Positions 30,715 through 42,234 of a DNA stretch of 64,000 nt are shown here, piece after piece; positions within the stretch are counted from its first letter, which is position 1; every line of letters starts with the position of its first letter. The notes under the pieces are model-generated. The model was not told where the DNA came from, made no database searches, and saw nothing but the letters and a program-made list of their open reading frames with translations. Made by a program: the position numbers and the translations under genes. The DNA is taken from the NCBI GenBank assembly GCA_034359265.1, contig CP136898.1:34991501-35055500 (forward strand). The letters run 5' to 3'. This DNA is from Canna indica (lineage: Eukaryota > Streptophyta > Magnoliopsida > Zingiberales > Cannaceae).

Positions 30715-31990
30715 ATGTCTGGTCGTGGTTATCGACGCAGGAGAGCTTCGGAGTCTCCGATCGGTGAGACTCCAGCACTTACTCATGCTGCTGATCCTCC
30801 TGTTGCTGATCCTCATGAGGATGATACTGCTGAGGCTAGTACATCCAGACGCAGGCGGCCACGCGGGCTGAACAGGTGGCAGCCTCCACCAGCCACAGAG
30901 TCACGTAGATTGATTAGCGTGATTGGGGAGCGGTAATATATCATGAATTATGAATCATTACAAATTCATTATATCATAATATAATATTAAAAAATATTTT
31001 TGTTGTGCAGGTTCGAGCAAGAAGAAGTGCCGATGAGCATTTCTTCTACTATTCGACGATACATGCACGGGGCATGGCCTACGTGGTCTCACGTGCCTAG
31101 CGAGCACGTCGACATATTATGACGCGAGTTTGAGGCACGTATTATTATTATTTTTTACATGCATGATGATATATTAATATTGGTACTGATATTATTATTT
31201 TGCAGGCTCGCTATACATGGGCCGAGGACCAGAGGCCCTTCATTTACGCTGCCTGGGAGGCTATTTCCCGGGCAAGGTACAACGGGCATCTGGGGCAGGC
31301 TCGGTCCCAAGCGATGGCCCGAGCTGGGACCACTAACATCGCGGAGACTCGGGGATACGGCCCCGGTTGGATTACTCCGGATATATGGGACCAGCTCGTG
31401 GGGATATGGTCGACGGATCGATGGCAGGAGGTTTCTCGGAATGCGGCTAGAAATCGCATGTCGGGGGGAGCAGCGCGTCACACCGGCGGCTCTGTTGCAT
31501 TTGCAGTGCACGCGAACCGTTTGGTAAGTATATCTTTTAATTATATATTTTATTTGTTACTATGTGTACTAATTAATGTATTTGTTTTGTAAATGTAGAC
31601 GACGGTGTCGGATGACGGGAGTGTCCAGCGACCCTCCCCGATGGCGGTGTTTGAGCGGACTCACCGTCGAGCACATGGGACGGGGAGTACATCGACAACC
31701 GCGCTGCACACATTGTGGTAATTATATATTTGTTTAAATTATTCATTATATATTTATAATTTAAGTTTTATGATAAATATTTAACAAAAAATCAAACTCG
31801 AGTAGGAGATGTACAGCCAGACGGTGGTGCAGCGCGGGGGTACCCCCGAGGACTTTGACGCAGCATCGTGGGTCGAGGCCGCGTATATGGCTTCGCAGAT
31901 AGTGGTCATGCGCGAGCCGTGCTAGGGCCACTTGGGGCACCGACCCCTCCGGTCGCTGGTGAGCAGCCGTCCACCTCTAGATCCAGTTAT
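30715..31990 (+). pseudogene. Transposase_24-like second CACTA gene, truncated (E3)
   Basis: Same exon plan as E2 (exons from 30715, 31011, 31206, 31599 and 31806). It has the exon-4 frameshift and the small deletion in exon 5 shared with E2. Unique to this copy is TGA at 31120-31122, where E2 has a Trp codon (DMLWREFE). Conversely, the TGA that E2 has late in exon 5 is CGA here. The gene is cut at 31990 before the coiled-coil tail. Confidence 0.75.
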
Positions 31991-32050
31991 AACTAACCTC
32001 GGTCCGTTGTTTGGGAATTATTGACCTTGGTATTATGGCTAGGTTCGATA
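31991..32050. repeat. Last 60 bp of spacer F before E4
   Basis: AACTAACCTCGGTCCGTTG..GGCTAGGTTCGATA, matching 18971-19030 and 27598-27657 with one or two differences. It shows E4 arose inside the same array. Confidence 0.8.
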
Positions 32051-32460
32051 CACTACTAAAAAATTAGATATCTACGACGGGCACTACCGTCGCAAAACGG
32101 TCGCTAAAGTCCATCTGCGATGGCAAGACGCGATCGCGAAGGGCGGTAGCAAAAGAACTTGTCGCAGAAAATGTACGATGGCAGAAGCAGCGGTCGCAAA
32201 TGAAAATATTCTACGACAGGTTTGCGACGGTATAAAGCGGTCGCATAATGTGGTCGTGTGACATATGCGACCTTCTTTAACCGTCGCAACTAATAAATAG
32301 GCTTGCAACCGTGGTCCCCGTCACCAATGTTATATCCGCGACGGTTCTGCAACCGCGTTTGTCATCGCACCACGATCGTAATTGTAATTGAGATCGCTTT
32401 TGACGACTAGTTCGATATACCTTTTGCGACCGAGCACAGCCGTCTCAAATGTGTGTTTTT
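32051..32460 (+). mobile_element. CACTA deletion derivative E4 (5' end joined to 3' internal segment)
   Basis: The first 103 bp equal the 5' end of E2/E3. At about 32153 (..GGTAGCAAA) it jumps to sequence equivalent to 24275-24440 (AGAACTTGTCGCAGAAAATG..), then continues with GCGACGG-type words not found in E2. No 3' TAGTAGTG is visible. This resembles the short internally deleted CACTA derivatives that can be mobilised by intact relatives; here the 3' edge is uncertain. Confidence 0.55.
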
Positions 32461-32518
32461 TTAGATAAAATAATTTATAATAATATATTTTTTTAAATGC
32501 CTGTTTACAATATTTGAT

Positions 32519-32662
32519 ATCAAATTATATCAAAATGCAATGCCACAACGAGGGAATATACAAGACATCAAATTATATCAAAATGCAATGCCACAACGAG
32601 AGAATATACAAGATATCAAATTATATCAAAATGCTGCCACAACAAGGGAATATTCAAGACGT
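32519..32662. repeat. 48-bp tandem repeat, about three copies
   Basis: Units start at 32519, 32567 and 32615 (ATCAAATTATATCAAAATGC..CCACAACGAG..GAATATACAAGA). It lies in the 3' flank of the minus-strand gene that ends at 32758. The short open frames across it are by-products of the repeat. Confidence 0.85.
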
Positions 32663-32757
32663 ACATCAAATTATAATGTTTATACATATTTATATCAAGA
32701 TGTAATATTTACATCGTATCAAAACATGTTCAATCAAAAGAGAAAATAAAGTATATA

Positions 32758-33806
32758 TCAATCATGAAGTGCATCATATGGCGGTGAGAAATGTGGCGAG
32801 GAGAGGGGTTGCGTCGGGAGGGCATCAGCTAGCGTCACGTCGAATGACGGGGGAGGCGGAGGAACTGGAGCACCTTGCATGGAAGAAGCAATATGTGCCA
32901 TGTACTCCCTCATAGCGGCCACCTCACTGTGAGGCGTGCATGAGAAGCCTCTAAGGCTGCATGAGAAGCCTCTAAGGCTGCAAATCGATCGTGGCCTGCA
33001 TGTGATGTTGATGGACTAGCGGTGGAAGAGGTGAAGGCAGACGACCCCGCACCATGTGGCTGCAACAACATCCGTGTGTGAGCCGTTGTGCCAATGCCAT
33101 ATACACGGTCGTGGTCGACTCCTGTCACCTGCATCCATGCGTCAACATCAAGCTGATGTTGCGCAGGATCACCTCCCCGCTAGGTCACCGACTCAGTATA
33201 CGTGGACTTAAAAGATTGATTAATTAAATTAATTATACATAATTGAACTAATATAATTTTTTTAAAATATAAACTTTATTTAATATTAACTTACCAGGAT
33301 CGTCTCCGGTCTCCCATCGATGAACTCACCTCGCACGAGGACCATGTCTATATCTATGTGTCTTCTCGAAGACTCTCAAAGGATTAGCCGGAATAAGCGT
33401 CCCCTGCAATAAAATAAATATAATTAGTTTTTCTATAATAAATAATAAAAACTATTATTAAATTACTTACCATGCGACGCTCGTGACTAGTAAATGGGAT
33501 GGACCCACCAGTATGTCGGGCCACTAATCCCTCAACTAGCATCATCCGGTTTCGGTGCGCCGTTCGGGAGGCACCCTGCCACTCCTCGGACGCCCAAATG
33601 TCACATAGTTGATTCCATATGTTGCTCGTTATCCAGTTGGGTCCATTTCCCTTCAGCGCATCCATAGGCATATCCTGATTACCGCCTACATTTGTTCGCG
33701 CCTCATCCCGCGCACGATGGAGGTTATCCTTGAAAAGCTTCTTATTGTAAGCTTCCCAAGCATCCTCCACCTGAGCTTGAATGACGGGGTCCCAAGTGTA
33801 TCGGAC
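32758..33806 (-). pseudogene. Transposase_24-like CACTA gene, minus strand (E5)
   Basis: Exon 33806-33471 starts after an acceptor TTTTTAG and ends M|GTAAGT, exactly as in E2 exon 3. It reads RYTWDPVIQAQVEDAWEAY, NWITSNIWNQLCDIWASEEW and ARHTGGSIPF. The next exon (33403-33295) has VFEKTHRYRHG. The next (from about 33207) has DPAQHQLDVDAWM, DRVYGIG and a 21-nt direct repeat in ALEASHAALEASH. A one-base shift near 32930 leads to MREYMAHIASSMQ, a proline run and a stop at 32758. There is also a TGA-type break before GEFID in the second exon. Related to but clearly distinct from the E2 gene; 5' exons were not found. Confidence 0.7.
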
Positions 33807-35499
33807 CTAAAAAAGAAAATATTAATACAATCATTTAAATCTATATAATGAAATCTAAATAATGAGCATACATCATTGAAAAATTGGATCTTAATATATT
33901 AGAAAGGAAACTTGATATTAAATAATGAACAAATTAAAGCTAAAACTTTCGTTAACGAAAACTACTTAATGTTATTCAAGGAGAAATAGCCTCCTGATTT
34001 GTTATTATCATTACTATATATCTATAACCTAGAATCAACGACTATATATCTATATCCGTACCTATATTAGTTGTAAATTATATTGACGAGCAAAAAGTTA
34101 TGGAATTTAGGAAACAACCAAGTAACTGAACAATTTTAGACATTGGCCTACTTACACCAAGACTTGCATGGGTTTGAAACTAAATCTTCTAAAAAGACTA
34201 TATATTACTAAGTAGCTGCTATCTGTCTAAAATAACTCACATGAAAGGCAATAATATGTTAGATATAGAAGCTAACAAGACATGAAATCCTGTAATTTGC
34301 ATTGGCTACATAACTTTTCCTGCCAATGAGCTATGTGTAAGGGCATATATGTAGTTGTACCAAGGACATTTAAACCACTTTGTTTTATTTTTAACTTTTG
34401 ATACATAACATGATAGGGGGTCCATGAATTTCTCTTCAGCTGAACCTTTTGGTACAGCTCAAGCTGAAACATATAAATTGGTATTTAAGCACCCATTTCA
34501 TACATGCTGAAACAAATAAGCATTAGTATTTAAGCACCCATTTCATACATGTCCAAAATAAGATACTAGTATTTAATTATTTCAATCAAGGAATAGTAGT
34601 ATACATGGAATTCAGGCAAGAAGCTGGAGGTTCAGAGGTTAAATGTTGTTCATGAAAGTTTCAGCATCAACAGAACACCAAGATGGCAGCATATGGAGTA
34701 AAATTATGAATTAGGTAATCATTCAAATGAATTAAGAATCAATTGATAAAACATAAGATGTAGAATTGTTCTGTATATATATCACGGTTCAAAATAAAAT
34801 TCAGAGCTTCACAAAACTGAACAAATCACAGAAGGAGAAGAAAATGAGAGTAGAACAAAACATTTGAGGTGCTAGGTTTATCCGTAATGAGATGAGTGCC
34901 CAGGCACTAATTTAGTTCATGTCCTATCCTGCAGAACAAAACATGGTATGTTCATTTTCACTTCTGTTGGTGCAGGCTGAACTTGGCATTCTAACTACAG
35001 AAAGTTCACAACGAACAGATCAAGAAGCCACTTACACTGGAACTCTGGATGGTGATTCCGGTTCTCTTCACACACATGGGAAACAATTGGAGAAATTATA
35101 TATGTTATGGGGGAATGACTTAAAGTCAAAGAATCATTACCTTCCTTGAGAAAAAGATAATAAATAGGACCATTCTATATATATACCAAAATGTTTGGAG
35201 AAATTATATATGTTATGGACTGAATTTATGCCAAAATGTAGTGAAGTAATAAACTCAAGCAGAGTTTCTACTTCTAGTCAAGCAATACTGTATACCGTGA
35301 AGGATATCAAACTCAAGCAATCAGACATACTAATACTTTATACCATGAATAATTAAATTGAAGAAACACCACTGACAGCTCTCTACTATGCCCACTTGAC
35401 TGAGCAGGTTTGAATTATATCATTTGTGTAATTTGGCATCCTCTATTGATGTTTTTAGGTATAATATTTCTCAAAAGAAAAGGAACCCATATGATACTA
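33807..35499. other. AT-rich DNA without recognised gene
   Basis: Between the minus-strand E5 gene and the plus-strand TNP2 gene. A 26-bp direct repeat (GTATTTAAGCACCCATTTCA..) occurs at about 34482 and 34530. Short open frames do not resemble known proteins. It could be the shared 5' region of one element with divergent genes, but no TIR was found. Confidence 0.5.
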
Positions 35500-38400
35500 A
35501 ATATACAAAGAGGACTCAAATTGTTACACCTCATGTCCATGAACAATTGGACTAAAAAATCTTTTAACATGCTCATGCAACTATTTAAAGAGGTGCTTCT
35601 AGAGGACTCTAATGTCCTTAATTCTTTCTACGAAGCAAAACTGGTGATGCGGGACTTGGGGTTGACCTATACTAAAATTGATGTTTGTAAAAATAATTGT
35701 GTCCTATATTGGGGTGCAAATGAACATGAGGTAACCTTCCCTACGTGTCACGAGTCAAGATAGATAGACAAAAAAGCTAATGGGCATAACGTTCCTCACA
35801 AGATCTTGCGTTATTTTCCAATTAAACCAAGGTTGCAAAGATTATTTCTAAACAAAGGTGTCGCTATGGATATGAGGTGGCACAAAGACAAGCATGTTGA
35901 GGAGGCTAATATCTTGCGGCATCCTGCAGATGGCTTAGCATGGAAATAATTTGATAAAATGAATGCTTCATTTGCAAGTGAGCCTCGTAATGTTAGGCTT
36001 GCACTTTCAACCGATGAGTTTAATCCTTTCTCTAACATGAGCACATTGTATAGCATGTGGCTCGTGTTGCTTATAAATTACAATTTACCACCATGGAGAT
36101 CGATGAAACAACCATTCCTTATTTTATCATTACTTATTCCTAGACCCAAGTCTCTTGGAAACGATATTGATGTGTTCTTACAGCTGTTAATCAAAGACTT
36201 GAGAGAATTATGGCAAGATGGATTGAAAACTTTTGATGCCTCGATTGGGAGTTCGTTTCAGTTATGTGTCGCGCTTTTATGGACCATTAGTGATTTTCCT
36301 GCGTATGCTAACTTATCGGGTTGGAGTACCAAAGGAAAATTAGCTTGTCCAGTTTGCAACGAGGGTACATCTTCAATGCGATTAAGTAATGGACGTAAGA
36401 CATGCTACATGGCTCATTGTCGCTTTTTACCAACCGATCATAAATGGAGGGAAAATAAATTCTCCTTTGATGGTACAAAAGAGCATTGCCAACCTCCAAA
36501 ATTCTTGAGTGCGGATGATACTTTATGTCAATTAGAGAAGTGCAGATCTGTTATGTTTGGAAAGAGTAAGAATGGAACGGGAAAGTGGAAGTGTGAGAAA
36601 TACAAATTAAATTGGACAAAACATTCAATGTTCTTCACACTCCCTTACTGGAATACATTTTTATTGCGTCATAATCTTGACATAATGCATATAGAAAAGA
36701 ATATGGCTGAAGCTATGTTGGGAATTTTATTAAATATTCCTGGAAAAAGTAAGGATAAACTTAATTCTAGGCTAGACTTGCAAGTATTGGGAATTAAAAA
36801 GGATCTACACCCCGTCATGAAAGACAAGAAATTAGTGATGCCTCCAGCATGTTATTCCTTGTTTAATGAAGAACAAAAGAGTATATGCGAATTTTGGCAA
36901 TCACTGAAGTTACCAGATGGGTATGCATCAAATTTTTCTCGATGTATCAATTCTGATGGACAATTGTCTAGTTTGAAAAGTCATGATTATCATATCTTTT
37001 TGCAACGGTTACTAGCACCTACAATACATGCTTATCTGCCAAAAGAAGTGTGTGAACTAATAATTGATCTTGGATTATTCTTTAAAGAGTTGTGCTCAAA
37101 GACACTGAGGTTGGATAATCTGGAACGCTTGGAAAAAGGGATAACCCTTACTTTATGTAAGTTGGAAAGACTATTCCCTCCATCGTTTTTTGATATTATG
37201 GTTCACTTGCCCATTCACCTTGTAAAAGAGGTCGTCCTCGGGGGACCAGTACAACCTTGATGGATGTATCGTTTGGAAAGATAACATAATCTTACTTGCT
37301 AAGTTGGTGTGACTTGTGAAGTTACTACTGACTTGTTGAACTCCTTCTGTAGATGCATGCACACTTTCAAACAATACGTGAGTAATAAAGCTCGTCCGAA
37401 AGGGTCAATAGCAGAAGCCTATATTTTTAACGAGGCTCTCTCATTTTGCTCAATGTATATCCATGGTGTTGATACCAAACATGATATACGAGGGAGAAAT
37501 TTTGATGGCAGTAATTACAAGGAAGGATTCTCGATTTTTTCATACAATGGTCGTTTGCCCAAACACTTCAGCTATCAAACTTTGTCAAAAGCTAAAATTC
37601 ATAAAGCTCATTTCTATATTTTGGATAATTGCGATGAAGTCCAAAAATATGTTGAGTATGTGACATTTGGTACTTCTATGTTTATTACAACTTATTTCTA
37701 TTAGCTTCTAAGTATAAAATATATGTAATTCTATAATTTTATATCATAGAGAGCATAAAAACCTGTTAAAGTCAGCGAGTTCACTTAAAGTGAATGAGAG
37801 ACACGAGCAAATGTTTCCAAAGTGGTTTGAAATACGGGTAACTACTATATATTTAGTTAATAATGCTATAACTCTACATATAATTAATTATTTTTAAATA
37901 TCTACTTTCTAGGTGAAGGATTTAGAGCATCAAAGTCCTGGTAAAGTTACTAAACAACTTCGTGCTTTATCTTGGGGTCCAGATTGACGAGTTCAATATT
38001 ACAAGCGATGCATCATAAATGAGTTTAGGTTCAATATGAAAGATATTGAAGAGTATAGAAAAACTCAAAATAGTGGTGTTGTTGTATCGGGAGAACATGA
38101 AGGAAAAGAGATTGATTTCTTTGGTGTTTTGAATGACATTATTGAATTAGAATATCAAGGTGAAAATTAAGTGATTCTCTTCAAATGTGATTGGTGGAAC
38201 CTCGGGTCAAGAAAATGGACATCTGGAATTTGCAAAGATAGTTTTGAACTTACAAGTGTAGACACAAAGTCAACATGGTATAAACATCAGCCTTATGTTC
38301 TTGCATATCAAGCCAAACAATGCTATTATGTGCTTGATATAAAGTTAGGTAATAGTTGGAAAATTGTTATTAAAAATACTCCAAGAGACGACTTCGACTT

Positions 38401-38629
38401 TCCGGGTGAAGAAGAGGATGAATTAGATAAGGAGCCGTACCAATAATTGGTGGGAAGTGATTACAGTATGTCAATGGATGTTGATGATAGCGATATGTAG
38501 TTATGAAGATTTGATGTTCCATTGAAAGTGGATGATGCTTTTTGCAAGGATATCCCAAGTGAAGATAGTGAAGAGGACAAATTGATCATTCCATATGAAG
38601 ATGATGAGGATGACCATGTGTTCTCTTAG
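35500..38629 (+). pseudogene. TNP2-type CACTA transposase with catalytic region, degenerate
   Basis: From LKLLHL and EAKLVMRDLGLTYTKIDVCK it runs through RYFPIKPRLQRLF, the Transposase_21 core in a 433-codon open stretch (35959-37260: STDEFNPFSNMS, GNDIDVFLQLLIKDL, YANLSGWSTKGKLACPVCN, HNLDIMHIEKN), DUF4218 (MVHLPIHLVKEVVLGGPVQ, ARPKGSIAEAYIFNEALSFC), an intron at 37841-37912, and DUF4216 (ILFKCDWWN, LAYQAKQCYYV), ending in an acidic tail at 38629. Breaks: TAG 35761-35763, TAA near 35947, TGA 37258-37260, a gap after WMYRLER, TGA near 37988, TAA near 38168 and later stops. From a different CACTA family than E2; not functional. Confidence 0.85.
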
Positions 38630-40106
38630 TTTGTTCTCCTAATGTAGATATACTTTTTGGATTTTGATGCATTAAGTAAAGCTGTCTAATATTCTGGAGT
38701 TCAATTTATTGATTAAGTTTTTCAGTAATGATATGCAGAATTTTCTTTTTTTCTTCTAAGAGTTGTTAGTGAAGACCAGATGATCTTTGTCTTTGCTGAT
38801 TGTATTTTTGTTGTTTTGATTGGAACATAAATCTTGGGTAAAGCCATTATCTTTTTCTCATGAGACTTACTTTGATTGGAATATGAATTTAACTGTTCTA
38901 TATCTTGTTCTGTATCTTTGTTGATTACAGTATTAAGTTTGGTGGCATAAGCTTACAATTGTTAGCTATTTCCGGATGCATCAACTTTAAATATTAATTT
39001 CGATTTGCTATTGTACTCTAATTCTTATTTTATTAGTAATGAATTTGGGTTATAATTATTTCAGCTTACAAGTTGTGGCATAAGCTTACAATTTGGTGGC
39101 ATAAGCTTAAACATTAGTTTGGTGGCATAAGCTTACAATTGGATTTTAATTATTTCAGCTTAAATATTAGTTTGGTGGCATAAGCTTAAAATTGGGAGTT
39201 GACAAGTACATATAATGGTGGGAGTTAATTTTTTTCTATTCAAGTGTACCGTTAAATGAAAGACCTTTCAAATGCCATAAATATTGATATTCAGGATTAA
39301 ACATTTATTGGTTTGTTTAGCAAGTATTTATAACTGGATAGTAGTTTATGGCCTATAATCTACTATAAGAAGTAGATGTAGAACTGGACTGGAAGTATAG
39401 CAATTTGCTTAGTTCTATTAGCAAGTTCCAGCTTTTGAATTATGAAGAGATTATAACTGTTAGCAATTTGCTTAGTTCACATAGACTAATATATTTTCTA
39501 TCGGATGATTGCATTTCTTATTTAAACTTAAATCTAAGTAATGCTTCAATGATCATATTGCTTGGTCGCATGTAGTTTATACCTTTTAGCTTCTTGGAAT
39601 CTGCATGAGTAGCAAAAATATTCATAATAGAGGAATTGCTTTTGAGTCTGAAATGCATATACTCCGAACAGAGTTTAATTTCAGGATCTGCATAACTCTA
39701 ATATTAAAATCTTTTTCTGGAGGGATGCAAGTGAAATTATGCTTAGTGAGAATATTTTTCAATAAACACTTACTTTCTCATATCTTGACATTCATATAGA
39801 AGCTAGAGACGAACCAACCTTATTTTGTAAACATAACATCAGGAAAAACACTTCCATGCTTTGGTTGCAATTAAGTTCTAATGCTTTGAATTCTTTTGTT
39901 TATGGCAAGCTGTGGCTGTGTCAATTGATTTTACACCTGATACAGTCCTTTTTGATGTCTCTACCTTAATCATTTTACCATTGATTTTATTTTTTGGCAA
40001 TAATTTTTTTATTTATTGTCATATCTGTTTATTAGTTTTACTGTCACAAACACTTATTATGCTTTTGTTTGTTTTATTTTTTACGGTGACAACAACTATA
40101 AGTGAT
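38630..40106. repeat. AT-rich DNA with dispersed GGTGGCATAAGCTTACAATT repeats
   Basis: The 20-bp word GTGGCATAAGCTTACAATT and variants occurs at least five times between 38938 and 39195. No gene is recognised up to 40106. The hydrophobic open stretch at about 39950-40100 looks like the pyrimidine-rich end of an intron before the next reading frame. Confidence 0.6.
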
Positions 40107-40568
40107 ATGATTAAGATTGTTGTTAACTACGCCGGAATGTTTATCAATAGGCCGACGAAGCACTATGTGGGTGGTTTCAAGTGGTCTTCATTTCAAGATC
40201 CCGATTTGATTATGATGAGAGGGATAACTGAAACTTTGGCGGAACATCTGAAATATCACAAGGACTCTAAAGTTTACTACAAAAATGATGGTGAGATCTT
40301 TGTTAGTGGACTGTCATATGTGAAGTGTGATGAGGATGTTAGGAAGATTGCACAACTTGGTTTGAGGAGATTAGACAAAACAATTGAGGTTTATGTGGAC
40401 CATCAACTTAGTGTGAACCATCCAGATTTTAATAAAAATCGGGAAATGATTTGGAATTTGGAAAGGAAAGAACCCGATGATAATGCTGGACAATGGTCAA
40501 ATATGGAACTGACAGTGGACATGAATATTCCACAGGAACTAGCCACTAATGCAGGTATGCAATTATAA
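40107..40568 (+). pseudogene. PB1-like N-terminal domain of a MULE-associated protein (fragment)
   Basis: From the ATG at 40107 the reading IKIVVNYAGMFINRPTKHYVGG, VYYKNDGEIFVSGLSYVKCDED and DKTIEVYVDH matches the PB1-like domain that starts many plant MuDR/MULE-type transposase and domesticated proteins. An acidic stretch and a stop follow at 40568. No SWIM finger or MULE transposase core lies in the next kilobases, so only the N-terminal exon is present. The open frame extends 65 codons upstream of the ATG but that part is T-rich and intron-like. A captured or decayed element is more likely than a host gene. Confidence 0.55.
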
Positions 40569-40648
40569 GCTTTCAAATAATCGTTGTTTAAACCATATTT
40601 CCTTTTTAATGAATTTTTTTTTTGGTACACAAGTCACTAATTCAGGTT

Positions 40649-40918
40649 TGTTTTCATTTTGCATCCCCAAAATTTAAAAACTATGAAAAAGTCAGAGAAA
40701 ACCAAATGAAAGGGAATGATAAAAAGATGTGTGCTCTTGGGATAATAAAAAAAGGCAAAACAACTGCACAACCTGTTTGTCGCAGTCCCCGAAATGCTGG
40801 AAGGAGTCGACAACAAATAATAATAGAGAGTCGACCTACATTTGCCCGTCGTAAGTTGGTAACCGAGCCGGAGAAAGAAAATGAAGTTGTGATAACTGAA
40901 CAATCAAATATTGTATAA
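40649..40918 (+). other. Basic open frame after the PB1-like exon, possible next exon
   Basis: About 90 codons, Lys/Arg-rich (KGNDKKMCALGIIKKGKTT, CRSPRNAGRSRQQ), ending at 40918. Basic PRRSPR-like stretches do occur after PB1-like domains, so it may be the following exon of the same gene. There is no independent support. Confidence 0.25.
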
Positions 40919-42230
40919 TATCCGCTAAAATATTTTATATCTATTGATTTCAGCGGGTTGTGTGTGACGCGAGATGGTGTGTGCGGGCTTGAGCATTGAT
41001 GCTTTTCTTGAGGTGAGACCCGAATACTATGAAAAACTTTTTAATTATGAAATTTAGGTGCATAATATTCCATGTGTCTCGGATTTAAAGAGGACTCCGA
41101 GTGGAATCCAGCGGTTCAATCAAATTCGGATTCGGACTCAAATCGGGAGAGATAGAGAGGATTTAGTAAACCGCTTAAGTTGAGGGCGGAATGGTATTTT
41201 AAAAAAATAAAATAAATATAAAGGGGGCGCCGTACGGCTGCTAGAGCCACACGGAACCCAAGACGTAAGAGGAGAGGCGAGCGGCTTGGAGAGAAGGAGA
41301 GAGATGGACGCCGAATTCGGAGAGATCGGAGATCGGACGTCAGATTTCTCAAGGCTATCGTTTTCCTTCCGTTCTTCCCCTTTTTGTGAGTGTCGAATTT
41401 CTCTAGTTCCATGTGTCCCTTGCTCTAGGAATTTCTCGATATTGCTACCCATTGATGAAGAGAATTGAGATTTTTTTTTCTTGAATCGAATTCCCATGTA
41501 GGTCTCTTCCTACCCAGTTAATTTGATTGCAAATCTAATTCGTTTCAAATGCTAGGCCTTGTCGAATTTTTTTTCAAACTTAGCATTTCGTATTGCTAAT
41601 ATAACTAGGGTTATATGTTCGGTTCCTTCTCCGTCCCATCACACATGAATCACCTGTTCATAGGATTTCTTTTGGGGTTATTTATGCATTCCTTTTGTGT
41701 TGAAATCTTGACTTTTGAAGAGTCAAAATTTTACCGTGTAGCAAACCATGAAGATGGAGCTTTGTTGCTGAAATCAAGTACTTGGTCACCTGAGAAAGTT
41801 TGCTTGCTATGAATATATTGGACAACCTTGCTCACAACCCCAACAGTAATATTTATGTAGATATGTTAATGATCTATAAGTGGGGATTATTGTACATAGT
41901 TTTATGCTGAAATTACATGATTATATACATATTTAATATGGGCTGGAATTATACAGTGTATGCTAGATTTAGTTTGCAGTAAATTGGTTTAAATATGTGC
42001 TGAAATTATGCATGATGATATGCTGAAATTATACCTGATGATATGCTGAAATTATATACATTGCTGGGCTGAAATTATGCAAGATGATATGCTGAATTAT
42101 TTTAGCAGTTTGGGTAACCAGTTTAATGCGGAAGGTACTGATGTAACCTACCATAACTTTCCTCCATATTTACTTGCTATATATTACTTATGCTTAGGTG
42201 TTTACTTTATAATTTTCTAATGTTGTTTTA
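40919..42230. repeat. LTR-like and repeat-rich segment
   Basis: From about 41080 the sequence resembles in layout the gypsy LTR at 43.5-43.9 kb (GACTC..CGGATTCGGACTC words, a TATAAAG at 41217-41223, a GA-rich leader). Between about 41930 and 42105, ATGCTGAAATTAT-like words repeat roughly every 25 bp. The short open frames at 41304-41468 and 41615-41812 resemble nothing known. Confidence 0.45.
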
Positions 42231-42234
42231 CTTC

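Larger units (their letters stand above)
27658..31990 (+). mobile_element. CACTA element E3, 5' 4.33 kb, 3' part missing
   Basis: Matches E2 from its first base to 23363 at an offset of 8,627 bp. It then breaks at ..CTAGATCCAGTTAT and is joined to the last 60 bp of a spacer copy (AACTAACCTCGG..), with TAT shared at the joint. The same subterminal array, TATA box (28069-28074) and leader intron (28204-29061) are present. Both genes are described separately. Confidence 0.85.

Noticed and set aside
32514..32749. Short open frames with repeating YIKM/NAMPQR peptides
   Set aside because: They simply read through a 48-bp tandem repeat whose length is a multiple of three; no spacers, so it is also not a CRISPR array.
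32758..38629. E5 and the TNP2 gene as one element with divergent genes
   Set aside because: Attractive layout, but no terminal inverted repeats flank the pair and the E5 gene resembles the E2 family more than expected for a TNP2 partner. Left as an open alternative.
41615..41812. 65-codon frame with a signal-peptide-like start
   Set aside because: No homologue recognised, no splice or promoter support, and it lies among LTR-like and repeat DNA.
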